Shown here piece by piece: positions 34,270 through 44,623 of a stretch of DNA of 64,000 nt. The notes under the pieces are model-generated. The model did not search any database. It saw nothing but the letters and a program-made list of their open reading frames with translations, and was not told the origin of the DNA. Numbering within the stretch: the stretch's first letter is position 1; each line of letters opens with the position of its first letter. This DNA comes from Hymenoscyphus infarciens. Its lineage: Eukaryota; Ascomycota; Leotiomycetes; Helotiales; Helotiaceae. A program made the translations under genes and the position numbers. The DNA lies in assembly GCA_001414345.1 (NCBI GenBank), contig LLCB01000016.1:248001-312000 (forward strand), in the 5' to 3' direction.

Positions 34270-35303
34270 ATGGCAACTCCGCAACCCCTCTTCTCAGCTT
34301 CCCTCATTTCAGAAAAAGTCTCCTCGTCTCTACCATCCGGGTTCACGATCCGCCCTCTAGAACGAAGCGATTACGCGAAAGGGTTCCTCGAGTGCCTGAA
34401 AGTCTTGACACATATCGGGAATATAACTGAGGAGAAGTTCAACGAGCGGTATGATTGGATGGATACGCAAGCAAAAGGGGGATACTATGTGCTGGTGATT
34501 GAGAGTGAAGAGAAGAAGATTGTAGGGACCGGTGTGTTGGTTGTGGAGAGAAAGTTGTAAGTAATTGATTTCGTACAGTTTCTTGCGAGAGCTCGCAGCA
34601 ATTATAGGGATTTGCAAGTAAGAAACATAGGTTGTTCACCGAGTACACCCGCTTTCGCAAATATTGTGCGAAAGGGTCTAGGAAAACGAGATTCATTCTC
34701 TGAGAAGGTTTAGAAGAATAGGGAAACCAATTTCTCCATTCTCCTAGATGCTTTCGTATAATAGTTAAGATTGTGTTAAGTTTCTAGAGTAAAGAGGGGG
34801 GTGGGTGTACTCAGAGCAAAGCTCGGGATGCTTACATTTCCTATCTTGGAAGGAGCTCGAGGAGAAATGAACTGCTTCTTGAAAGGGCATGCGAGAGTCA
34901 AGCTCGCACATTCAATATCATTTACTCACACAGCGCGGCCTGACTATCTCGGAACCATTGGCATATTCTCCATAGATTTGCTGCTCTCTCTCAAAAAATT
35001 TCATTGCAACTTTGCTAGCGAAGTTTCGGAACTTATCGCTAACATACTCCAAGTATCCACGATCTTGGAATGATCGGTCACATTGAAGAAATCTCCATCA
35101 TGAAAGAACAACAGGGCAAGGGACTTGGACTGAAGATGATCAACGGTCTCGATTCGGTAGCGCAGAAAATCGGATGCTACAAGACGATATTGAATTGCGG
35201 CGAGAAGAATGAGGGATTTTACATCAAGTGTGGATTCAAGAGAGCGGCCTTGGAGATGTCACATTATTTTGAGGAGGAGAAGACGCCATATGAACGGGGT
35301 TGA
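34270..35303 (+). CDS. gna1: Glucosamine-6-phosphate N-acetyltransferase
   Basis: Transfers acetyl from acetyl-CoA to glucosamine-6-phosphate, a step toward UDP-GlcNAc for chitin, GPI anchors and glycosylation. Exons are 34270-34556 and 35054-35303 (178 residues; family about 150-190). Exon 1 has FTIRPLERSDYAKGFLECLK and YYVLVIESEEKKIVGTGVLV; the junction restores VVERKFIHDLGMIGHIEEIS; exon 2 carries the acetyl-CoA loop KEQQGKGLGLKMI and the GNAT end LNCGEKNEGFYIKCGFK. The single intron is 497 nt, far longer than its neighbours, and contains a 172-bp MITE. Donor and acceptor (GTAAGT, AAG) are still good. Confidence 0.95.
34641..34812 (+). mobile_element. MITE family A, copy 2 (172 bp), inside the gna1 intron
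   Basis: The terminal inverted repeat is GAGTACACCC ... GGGTGTACTC. It aligns over its whole length with the element in carboxylesterase intron 3 (28027-28197), which lies on the opposite strand. No coding capacity. Both copies lie in sense orientation relative to their host genes. Confidence 0.8.
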
Positions 35304-35549
35304 GTCTCACAGGTTTAGAACAAAGTCGTCAAAGAAGAAAGAACTTGCTTTCTAAGATTCAAATTTCAATGTGAGGAAACAGTTTTCCGAGTAAAGGACC
35401 ACGGAATATTGAGAAAGTATTTTATTTCCTAGCCTGATTAACCTTCCAAGCACAATAAAGTCTCATTAACCAGCAGCCGACACCAGCAGCTCCCGAATCC
35501 TGTCTGTACCCACCATTTTGTCCTCTCTACGTAAACTTGGAATAATATT

Positions 35550-37689
35550 TCATGCATACTTTGCCTCAACGCTTCCCATTTCCTTACCATTCATCTCCAG
35601 AGAAAATTTCAGCATCGCGGGCTTGCATTTGACAACCAAGTCGTAGTGAACATCGTAGTAAGTCAAAATATCGGCACCTAAGCGCTTCGTGAATGACTTA
35701 CGGTTTGCGCTTCGCAGATCCGCAATGAGGGTACAGTTTGTAGTGACCATACCAGATGGATAACTTGGTGCAACGCCTGCGCCGCTCTGTGAAAGCTTGC
35801 TTGTGAAAACCAGATCGTTTTTCTTGAAGCCCTTTTGAATGGAGGTGATGAATGGGAATTTGATCACTTGATCCCGCATGAGTTCTTCGCCGTGATGAAT
35901 GTACCATTTCATCTGAAGCTAACATTAGCCTCGGTGCATTTGATCGCAGAAAATCCATACCTTGCTAACTCGCCACTCTCCGTGAGATGAACTCCAGTAT
36001 TTCGGTTGGCCATCATCAACCCCCGGTGTAAATGTGCAAGACGCCTCAACTCCGTAGTGTCTTGGGGCTAAGCTGGATACAACCGTGGCCTCTTGCTGAA
36101 GTTGGCTCAAGACAGCTCCTCTGAAAGATAGTAAGTAAATTGTAGAAAGAGACTCGGGACCAAATTTGTGCGTACTTAACGATCGATGCCCATGCACCAT
36201 GAGGTTGAATGACTTGGATCTGGTCATGATTAAGCTCGAGACGTAACTTAAGATAGTCACTTTGGCCAAAACCACCGACTAAAAGAATGGCCTAGAATTG
36301 TACGAAACGTGAGCCAAGTGATCCAAAACTAGAGTATTTTTTTTTTTCGCGTACCTTGATTGCTTTGGCATTTCCGTCGCCCTGCTTATGCTTGATTGTT
36401 ACCAAATTAACCTGTTCTTGAACCATACGCTCGATATCAGCGACCAGAGGATCGAAGATTGCTTTGACATCAAATCTGTAGGCTGTTAGACTGGTTCGTA
36501 TGCATGCAAAATTTGGAACTAGCCCTTTCACGCTCCAAGTATCGCGCTTCAGATTATTTGCTGGATCATCTTCAAGGTCGGCTTGTGGGAATGGTATATG
36601 ATACTCTTCATCGGGGTTACCACGAAATCCAACTTTGACTGTGTCATTGAAGTGCTTCATCGCGAATTCGTAACCCGTGGTTTTTCGCAATCGAATGAAT
36701 TCCTCTTCGCCTACGAGATCTCTCACTTCGCTTTCGAAACGCATGTTCAGTCCAAGTGAACCTGCCATTCCGCCTGCTTTCCATCAGCTTGGAGCCCGAA
36801 ACAGTGAATATATGAGTGGATTACCTTTGCTTGGGACAAGCTCCTTCAGCTCAAGCGGAGCCAGCTTAGAGATCTCGTATGATATGAGATCAACGGTGCC
36901 ACCACCACAATCGCAAATAATGAAACTATCTCCGACCTATTTGTGTGTGAGACCACGAATGACTGAATCAGAAAACCCTTCCTTACCGCAAGAGATCTGT
37001 CCTTCAACTCATGCAAAGTATACAGAGCGGCAGCCTCGGGTTCCTTTATTAAATTAATTGGCCAAACTCCAGCCTTCATTGCAGCCTTGTGTGTTTGTTA
37101 GACCTCATGAGACCTAGTATCGAAGTTGGTGACATTTACCTGCAATGTTGAGTCTTTGGCCTTGTCAGACCACGCAGCGGGGACAGTGAGGACGTAGACT
37201 TTTTCGCACATTTCCAAATACTCCGAGGGAACACCAGAGGCGATCTTTTTCATTGCGTGATCGAACATAGCGCGAATGAGATCACTAGATAACTCCTCGG
37301 GAGTTTTTCCGAGGCGCTTCATATCAGCCTTCGCAGTTGACTTCGGAAGGTAGAATGGCTTGGGCTGGTCAGGGTCGAGAAGAAGCTTTACGCCTTGAAT
37401 GACACTGCCTTTATGCTTCTCGGCGCCCCAAGTAAATTTTGAATTGTCGACCGGGTCGTAACAGATGGTGGTGGGGATTTTTGGTTGCTTGTAGCCTCCG
37501 AGACCTGAGTTTGACGTTAGAATTGTGAGGTTGCTGAACATGGAATGTCTTACCTGGCCAATCCATGATGGAGATGACTTCAGGATTGCGGCCATTTGCA
37601 AAAGCATACGCTATGCCGCTGAAGGTGGTACCAAAGTCCAGAGCGATTACAAGACGCTCATCAATATCATCACCGGGAGGTGGAGCCAT
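35550..37689 (-). CDS. Hsp70-like actin-fold ATPase (HSPA12-type)
   Basis: Divergent Hsp70-family protein with an ATPase domain but without a canonical substrate-binding domain. Exons on the minus strand are 37689-37554, 37504-37140, 37085-36987, 36936-36825, 36773-36355, 36291-36176, 36120-35961 and 35912-35550 (589 residues). Nucleotide-binding motifs are VIALDFGTTFSGIAYAF (phosphate 1), INLIKEPEAAALYTLHEL (connect 1), IICDCGGGTVDLISYEI (phosphate 2) and ILLVGGFGQSDYL (adenosine). Inside exon 5, 48 nt starting GCTAGT and ending CTACAG (about 36523-36476) may be a further GC-AG intron: removal gives SVKGFDVKAIFDP, retention adds 16 residues in frame. The 5' end faces a MITE about 160 nt away. 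Client and function are unknown; fungi often carry several of these paralogues. Confidence 0.88.
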
Positions 37690-37848
37690 GTTCGCAGGTG
37701 TAGGTTGAGGTGTTTAGTAGAGAAAAGAGAGTGTTGCAAGATCAAAGGGAAGTGTGAGAAGACGGAGGTCAAAGATGATACCTTGATGGTCTTCTCCTAA
37801 AGTTGAGATGACGCAAAAGAGCTTGAGAGTGAAGCAGGTGGGGAAGGT

Positions 37849-38064
37849 CACCAGGGGGTGTAGGAATTCGTGACTGGTTATGAGCAGAGTACCTTTACAC
37901 TACTCCCTTAATTGTTCAACGAAGACTAGGAAAATTAATTTAATTATCCTACGAGACTAGAATAATGAGATTTATGTTATGTTTATTGTTCTAGAACAGT
38001 TAGGAGAATTACAAAAGGGGAAGGTACCTTAGACTACAGTCACGAATTCCTGCAACCCCTGGTG
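37849..38064 (+). mobile_element. MITE family B, copy 1 (216 bp)
   Basis: The terminal inverted repeat is about 30 nt: left CACCAGGGGGTGTAGGAATT continuing CGTGACTG, right (reverse complement) CACCAGGGGTTGCAGGAATT continuing CGTGACTG. The interior is AT-rich. A second copy in the same orientation is at 40337-40553. It occupies the promoter interval between the Hsp70-like gene and the coiled-coil gene. Confidence 0.85.
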
Positions 38065-38338
38065 GGTGACCCAGGTGGAGGTAAGCGAGAGATACTCAAG
38101 AGACTTCCAGAGTCTCCCAGAGTCCTTTACGCCCTCACCTTTAATTCACGTCACCGCCCACGATTTAGATTTCCCAAGAGTTTTTGGTTTTCTCCCACCA
38201 CAACTTCTGGAGTTTGCAACACCGCGAATATCCTCGCCAGTAGGTGAAGCTCCAGCTCCAACTCTTAAACTTTGCCTCGCCATTGTGCATCTTCAGGTTA
38301 CTATCTGTACTCAAAGAGGGTATCTCAATCGGATCTTC

Positions 38339-39884
38339 ATGAAAACGGACCGCCCTTTGGATCATGAGGAACTGGAGATCGACCTGGACCTTACGGAGTC
38401 CCCGGGTCCTGAAACTCCGGCCGACCGAACTCAAGAGTGCATCTCCATGATCATTAATCATTCAACTATGTTGAGCGTGGATACGAAAACATACATTGAC
38501 GACTTGGTCACGGCAAGAAAGGAAGAGTTGATGACGGAAATTGGATCATTGAAGGTCAGTCAATGGATTTGGATTTACTTCTTCCTTGATGAACTCTAGA
38601 TCTGACCCTTGCAGAAACTGATCGTCGATTCTTATGAGGCAAGTTATGGTATACCAATTTATAACGATGGCGATGAGTCCGGATTCGAGAAACACACCAC
38701 AGAGGAGAACACTGCGAGACAAACCACAAAACGAAAATTTGACGAAGATTCGGACTATTTTGACTGCGAAGAAAACGAAGCCTTCAGAGGATATAAATCT
38801 GCGAAGCAAACCCATGGAAACCTTGAAGACTCCGAGAGCATCCACACCGAAAACCAAAGTCTGAGAGATAAGCTAGCCAACTTGACGAAAGAAAACAAAA
38901 GTCTGAGGGAGATCATTACATCCAATCAAGCACTTGAAGACTCCAGCACAGCTTCGGCAACTCGGATCGAACAACTTGAAAACCAAGTCAGCAAACTCAA
39001 ATACCAAAAGCAAAGGTTTAAGGAAATGGTCCTCAAGAATGGAGCTGGCAACAGCGAGGCAATTAGCGATGATGACATTACCGGGAAGTTTGCCGACTTG
39101 AGGGCCCAAATCGAGAATCTTGTTTCAATGTTCTTCCGTCTAGATCAAAACAGCCAGCTAGACCTCCAGCGTGGTGCTTTAAACGGCCATCAACGAAGAG
39201 TATACGATGCTTGGGGAAGGAAGTTGGACTCGACCGAGCTTAGACAGAGACTCCGGGCAATGGCTTTCAAATTGCTTCAGGAGAAGATTATGAACAAGCC
39301 ATGCTTCGGATTAAAGTCAGCTGGAGTCCAAGATATTGAACAGGCACTGGTTGAATTTGAAACTAGGTTGCTGAGAAACAAGTCCGGTAAGACTGCAACG
39401 TCCGGTTGAATAAAACTATAGCTAACGGGAATGTCCAGGACATGAACATGAGATCGTGGAGTGGAGAACTCGCACAATCAAATGTGCAGCATTGCTTTCA
39501 ACACAAGAGCCGATTACCGGATCTGTTCCGCACGAAATCCATGATATGATGGAACCCTTCATGTTTGTCCGGTCTGATATCGAAAAAACAGCTGATCGGT
39601 GGGTTCGTTACGAAAGCGCTCTGGTGAGGCTATGTATAGGTGCTGCAAAGTTTGCTCTTCTTACACGCGGATGTAAGGAGGCCTACAAGATCGAGTTCCC
39701 AGCCCCCGGTTCTGTACCTGGACCAGAGAGCTCAATTGTCAGCACTGAAACTTCCCACATGCTTAGGGCCGGCTACAACCCAGGAGTTATTGCATTTTCA
39801 ATCGCTGGCATGTTGGTCAAATATCCGGAAGGTAGTGACGAGCGATTGGTTCTCGAGGAGGCCCATATTGTCGTTCAGAAATGA
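38339..39884 (+). CDS. Coiled-coil protein of unknown function, flanked by two MITEs
   Basis: Exons 38339-38554, 38615-39386 and 39439-39884 give 477 residues. The start MKTDRPLDHEELEIDLDLTE is the ATG nearest the first splice-supported exon. Residues from about 160 to 225 form a probable coiled coil (DKLANLTKENKSLREII, IEQLENQVSKLKYQKQRFKE). A basic patch KRKFDEDSDYFDCEE precedes it. The C-terminal 250 residues are ordered-looking (NLVSMFFRLDQNSQLDLQRG, LRQRLRAMAFKLLQEKIMNK, SALVRLCIGAAKFALLTRGC) but match no family I know. No signal peptide or membrane span. Splice sites are standard and codon use is ordinary, so it looks functional. Copies of one MITE family lie on both sides in direct orientation. 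Confidence 0.75.
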
Positions 39885-40336
39885 TTGGCACGAACGAAGA
39901 ATGAGCCGAGCTGTGCATCAACTCGGCTGGCTCTCGGTTTGTGCAAAGTTTCGTGGGTAAACTGGAGCTTGTGCGGTTGGTTCGGATGCCTGGAAACATC
40001 AAACCTGATTGTACGAGAGGGTTCAGCACACCATCGTTGGCCTCTTTTACATGGTGGGATGTTTCGTGGCAGGCTCTTATTTCATTCATTCAGAGAATTC
40101 TTCTCCTCTCATGTACATACATCAAAGTTCCGCTAACTTTCAAACTCCTCGGCGGAGATGAAAATTAGCTCGAGACCTGTTGAAGCAGAACTCTCGAAGG
40201 AATTGAGGATGTAACTAAACATACTTTGCTATTAAGCACCACATTATGAAATCCGCTTCGGCCACTAGCCTACTATTGAACCCGCGGGCTTACATGTTCA
40301 TCTATATCTACACAAGTAATCTACAAAGTATCCCCT

Positions 40337-40553
40337 CGCCAGGGAATGCGGGAATTCGTGACTGGCCAATAGTTGACCACCTCTCCTCTGCTGCTCCCAT
40401 TGTTCACCCGAGACTCGATAAATCGATTCCGTTATCCTAAAACGCTGGAATAATCAAGATTTCGATATCTTTATTATTCCAAAGGAGTTGGAACAATCGT
40501 TGGAAGTGCAAGTACCTCGAGAACATAGTCACGAATTCCTGCAGTCCCTGGTG
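40337..40553 (+). mobile_element. MITE family B, copy 2 (217 bp)
   Basis: The left end CGCCAGGGAATGCGGGAATT continues CGTGACTGG; the reverse complement of the right end is CACCAGGGACTGCAGGAATT continuing CGTGACTA. It aligns with 37849-38064, sharing ATTGTTCA, GAGACT/AAGACT, TTATCCT, AGAATAAT-type and GTACCT blocks. It ends 8 nt before the stop codon of the IF3 gene, so it lies in that transcript's 3' region. Confidence 0.85.
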
Positions 40554-40561
40554 CCCTCACT

Positions 40562-41350
40562 TCAATTCCCCACCTCCTCCTTCTCCCCATCTTCCCCTTC
40601 CTCAGTATCCTCCTCCTCAACCTCCCCCTCCTTCCCCTTCGCAACCTTCCCCTGCGCAAAAATCAAAACCTGCCCCCCAATCTTCCCCTCCATAGGCTTA
40701 TGTTCCTTCCACCCCCCCTCCCCAATCGCCCCCCTAACACTCTTAACCAACCCTTCCATCTGCTCCTGACTAGCCGGCTTACTCTTCCCCCTCTTCTTCA
40801 CCAGCACAACCTCAACTTTATACCCCTTCCCCAGAAACTCTCTCATCCTCTCAAGTCTATGTCCCAAATCCCCCTTATCAATCGCCCAATTCAACTCCAG
40901 CGTCTTCACCGTTTTCCCGGGATTCTTCTTCTTCGACTTCTTCTTCTCGCGGAGTTTCTTGTATTCCTCCTCCTTGTTGATGATTTTGCAGATCGGCAAC
41001 GGTTGGGCGTCGGTGGGCTCTGCTACTGTGACTAGGGATTCGGTTTTGGGGTCTAGGCGCGCGAGGACGGTGCGGGTGGCTTTTGGTTGCGAGAGGACCC
41101 CGTTTTCGACGAGGAGGATGGTCCAGGTTGTTATTTCGGAGTCGCGGGGGAGCCGGGATTTAGTGGGTGCCTCTTTGGGGGTTATCATGTAGGCGTAGGG
41201 ACGTCGGGCGTGGTGAGATTGCAGAGGAGGTTTGGGTTGCCATTTTTGGACAAGCAGGAGTGATGGTTTGGGCTGCGAGGCTTCGAGAGGGGTGATGAAG
41301 ATATTTCGTAGAGCAGTTGCTGTACTCGAAATGCATCTTGAGCTTCGCAT
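40562..41350 (-). CDS. Mitochondrial translation initiation factor IF-3
   Basis: Single exon of 262 residues. Binds the small mitochondrial ribosomal subunit and helps choose the initiator. The N-terminal about 50 residues are basic and hydroxylated without acids (MRSSRCISSTATALRNIF), a mitochondrial presequence. The body has the IF3-N-like RDSEITTWTILLVENGVLSQ, ICKIINKEEEYKKLREKKKS, then the IF3-C-type LELNWAIDKGDLGHRLERMR and EFLGKGYKVEVVLVKKRGKS. The C-terminal tail is very acidic (EVEEEDTEEGEDGEKEE). It shares a 216-nt divergent promoter with imp1. Confidence 0.88.
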   Translation of the reverse strand: MRSSRCISSTATALRNIFITPLEASQPKPSLLLVQKWQPKPPLQSHHARRPYAYMITPKEAPTKSRLPRDSEITTWTILLVENGVLSQPKATRTVLARLDPKTESLVTVAEPTDAQPLPICKIINKEEEYKKLREKKKSKKKNPGKTVKTLELNWAIDKGDLGHRLERMREFLGKGYKVEVVLVKKRGKSKPASQEQMEGLVKSVRGAIGEGGWKEHKPMEGKIGGQVLIFAQGKVAKGKEGEVEEEDTEEGEDGEKEEVGN

Positions 41351-41566
41351 CTTCGCGGATTGAGGGCTGCGGAAGGGCTGTGATGGATTGACAGCTTGTC
41401 AAAAGCGTGGGAGTGGCTTGACGTTGTGAAGAAGCTATCATCAAACCCCCTGTACTAGTAGCTCCTCCACCTGACACCTCATCTCGTGACCACCCTCAAT
41501 ATCAAAAAACCCGACCTCTCCGGCTCTAACCATCTCCCCCCACCTGCTTCCCCCCTCACGTACCAA
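41351..41566. promoter_or_regulatory. Compact bidirectional promoter of two mitochondrial genes
   Basis: Only 216 nt separate the start codons of the IF3 gene (minus) and imp1 (plus). Both products act in mitochondria, which suggests joint control. No specific site was recognised. Confidence 0.6.
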
Positions 41567-42141
41567 ATGCCAGGTCTCCGCACCCCCCTCCAATACCTCG
41601 CAAAAACCTACGCCGGCCACCCCTTCCGCCTCTTCACAGCCTCCCTCCGAACAATCCTCCTCCTCCACCTCTTCGTCGCCCATGGCTTCGCAATCAGCGA
41701 CACCTGGGGAGCCTCGATGCTCCCAACCTTTGAAGTAATGATGGACGGGCTTCTAATCTCAAAACACTACCGTCGAGGGAGGAATGTCCAAGTCGGAGAT
41801 GTCGTCACGTTCGATAGCGTGGTGGAACCCGGCGGGAAAGTCATCAAGCGGGTTTTGGGCCTGGAAGGTGATTATGTGATGAGGGATACTCCGGGGAGTG
41901 GAAGTCAGGAAATGTTACAGGTGAGTTTCTCAGAATTCTAGTTGAGAAATCAAGCTAAATGATTTAGGTCCCCAAAGGTCATTGTTGGGTGATAGGAGAC
42001 AACTTACCCTACTCGAGAGACTCTAGACATTTCGGTCCCATGCCAATGGCTCTGATCAGAGGAAAGGTCATTGCAAAAGTCCTCCCATTCAGTGAAAGAA
42101 AATGGGTCACAAATGGGTTGAATCCCGTCATGGAAAGGTAG
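41567..42141 (+). CDS. imp1: Mitochondrial inner membrane protease subunit 1
   Basis: Signal-peptidase-like (S26) serine protease that matures intermembrane-space proteins together with Imp2. Exons 41567-41920 and 41968-42141 give 175 residues. One membrane span near residues 27-47 (RTILLLHLFVAHGFAI) precedes the catalytic Ser in WGASMLPTFE; the general base Lys is in GKVIKRVLGLEGD, and the S26 box is VPKGHCWVIGDN followed by SRDSRHFGPM. The upstream in-frame codons begin with GTG, so the ATG at 41567 is the start. Confidence 0.95.
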
Positions 42142-42519
42142 ATGAATTTTGTATTAAAAAAAGCCTGAAGAAATGTAAAATTAAAACAGCTTCACCAAAG
42201 TCCCCAAGTTTCGGGTTTTAGCGGTGGATATCATAAGCTCCTATCAAATTACATGGAAGAATACCTAAAAAGCCCGGTATGAGTTGTAACAAGTCCAAGG
42301 AGAACGTCAGACGGAAATCAATGCAATCTGAATGACAAAGCGTTGGAGTCTTCCTACTTTGCCGTGACCACCAAAAAGGGGCAGCCTTGTACCTTCCCCA
42401 CTCCTTCAATGCTCGCTACTATAAAATGTGACTTCCTGGCTGATACGCCTTAACACCTTGCCTTCCCACTCCCAGATGCAAAAACAAAACAAAAGATCTA
42501 TTCGAAAACACGGCTATCC

Positions 42520-44623
42520 TCAGCCCTCAATATGTGAAGTCTTGTTGCCTTGACCTAAAAGTTGGAGGGATCTTTGAGCGAGTTGGACAACCTCTCCTTC
42601 TCCATCCTCTTCTTCCTCATCGTCCGACTCGATTTGGGTATCGGCGATCTTCTTGATCATTTGAACAATCTCTTCAGATTTTCCAATGAGACTGATCAAT
42701 TTCTTGTCTTCCGATTCCAATAATTGAAGCAAGGTCCAGATAGCGATATGTTGGAAAGTGGCGTCACCGCTAGCAAGGAAGCGCTTGAGGTAACCGTGAA
42801 TACCTCCGTTTGGTTCTGTCCAATCCTGGATGAATATAGAATAATCACCAACTATTCAACTGTCAGCATCTTGGAGGAAAATGAATATTCGAACAACATA
42901 CCTTTCGAGGATAGATTTCCAAGAGCTGCAGCGCTATTACCCTGCACTTCAATGCTTTGAGAAGCGGTCAAAGGAATAAGTACATCAAAGACGCCCAGGT
43001 TCAATAAATGTGTTTTGAGGTCATCACTCAGAGCCAATACTGCGATGGCTGCTGTCATCTCCGACTGAACACTCAACGGCACATCGAGTACGAGTTGCTT
43101 GCACTTTTGGACTGCGCCCGCTTCGAGGACAAGAGCCTTGTTTCTGTCAGAGCTGGCGGCCAAATTTCGAAGGGTCGAAATCGCATGGCACTGTATTTCC
43201 TCATTGTCCGTGGATCCCAACAAATCAACCAATGGCTTCAAGAATCCGGCATCGATAATCGGCGACTCGTTCAAAGGATGAATGGAGATGTTTCTTATAC
43301 AGGCGACGGCAGAAAGAATTAGAGGAAGGTATGAAGATTGCAAGAGTCGAAGTAAAGGTGCCAAACCCCTCGCGCGGACAATTTCGAGTTGGTATTTTTC
43401 GTCCGAGGCAAGATTTCGAAGAGCTAGTGCAGCTTGGCATTGTACTTTTGGTGATGAAGAATCCATAAGGTTTACTAAAGATTGAATGAGTCTGTTCTCG
43501 CTCTGAGCAAGCTTTTTCCGGTTGTTGGAATCAACGGCAATGTTACTCAATGCAGTGGTGCAGTAATATTGTACATCAACATCGGAGGAGGAAAGGAGTT
43601 GAACTAGGACTGGGATCGCCCCCGCATTTACGAGTTGCTGTCGGTTTTCATCTAGGGTTTTACGTATAAGCTTGGGTTGGAATGATAAATTCAACCGATA
43701 CTCACCAGAATGGGTCATGTTCAAAAGAGCTCCGGTGGCATTCCTCTGCACTCGCATATCTTTTGACTTTGCCAGGCGTGTAAGTGGTCCCAATGCTCCC
43801 GATCTCGCTATCTTTGCTTTATTATCCTCGTGTGTTGCAAGGTTCGTGATGCAGCCGACCGCATTGCATTGTACTTCGACATTTGGCGACATCATTTGGC
43901 GGATAAGGGGAGTTAATCCTCCCAGGAGCACAATGGCGACCTTGTTCTCGGCTACTGCAAGTTAGAATTGGAAGCCGTATTTCCCACCAGGTCAGTACTC
44001 ACTGTTTACAGCAAGGTTCCCAAGTGCAGCACTGGCTGCTCGCTGCACTTCGATATCGGGACTCTGCAACAAAAACAGAATCGGCTCGAGTGTATCTCTA
44101 TCAACTTCACGGACATCTATTGATGGTCAGTCTATTCCTGCGTTGGACACCCTGATACTCCCAAGCCCTTGCACACCCAAATTTGGGCCAAGGCTATCTG
44201 CGAGCCTCCATGTATCGATAGCCTTCGCCCATTTTTGAATCATCCACAACCCAGATCGCGATTTGTGTATGTAGACGTACCTCGTTCGGTTATCTCAGCA
44301 AAGGTCAAGCTTGCGCTGCGTTGTAGATCGACATTATCGGAAAAGACGAGGGTGCTTAAAGCTCGTAGTGGTTCGCCAGAGAAGAAGTCGGTTTCGCCCC
44401 TCTGAGATGGTTATCAGCATTTGCAAAAACAAGTGTAGAGGGATCCATACATTCTCCAAGTATTGTAGTAGATCTGCCACTGCCTCCCTCTCACTTTCGG
44501 CCAACACTGGTTCGTATAATCCATCCCGAGCCTTGCCTAGAAGGCATCAGCACATGAGGGTCATCACCCCAGACCCGAGAGTCATAACATACCTCCACAG
44601 CATGAAGAATTACAGGCACCCAT
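42520..44623 (-). CDS. vac8: Armadillo-repeat vacuolar protein Vac8
   Basis: Acylated armadillo scaffold on the vacuole membrane, needed in yeast for vacuole inheritance, fusion, nucleus-vacuole junctions and selective autophagy. Seven exons on the minus strand: 44623-44593, 44536-44451, 44401-44281, 44116-44003, 43954-43706, 43651-42902 and 42851-42520 (560 residues). The first exon of 31 nt encodes [10 protein letters not shown], with Gly2 for myristoylation and Cys4/8/9 for palmitoylation. Then come [20 protein letters not shown] and [20 protein letters not shown] and about eleven armadillo repeats (for example [40 protein letters not shown]). The tail is acidic ([13 protein letters not shown]). 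Complete and intact; length fits the family. Confidence 0.97.
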
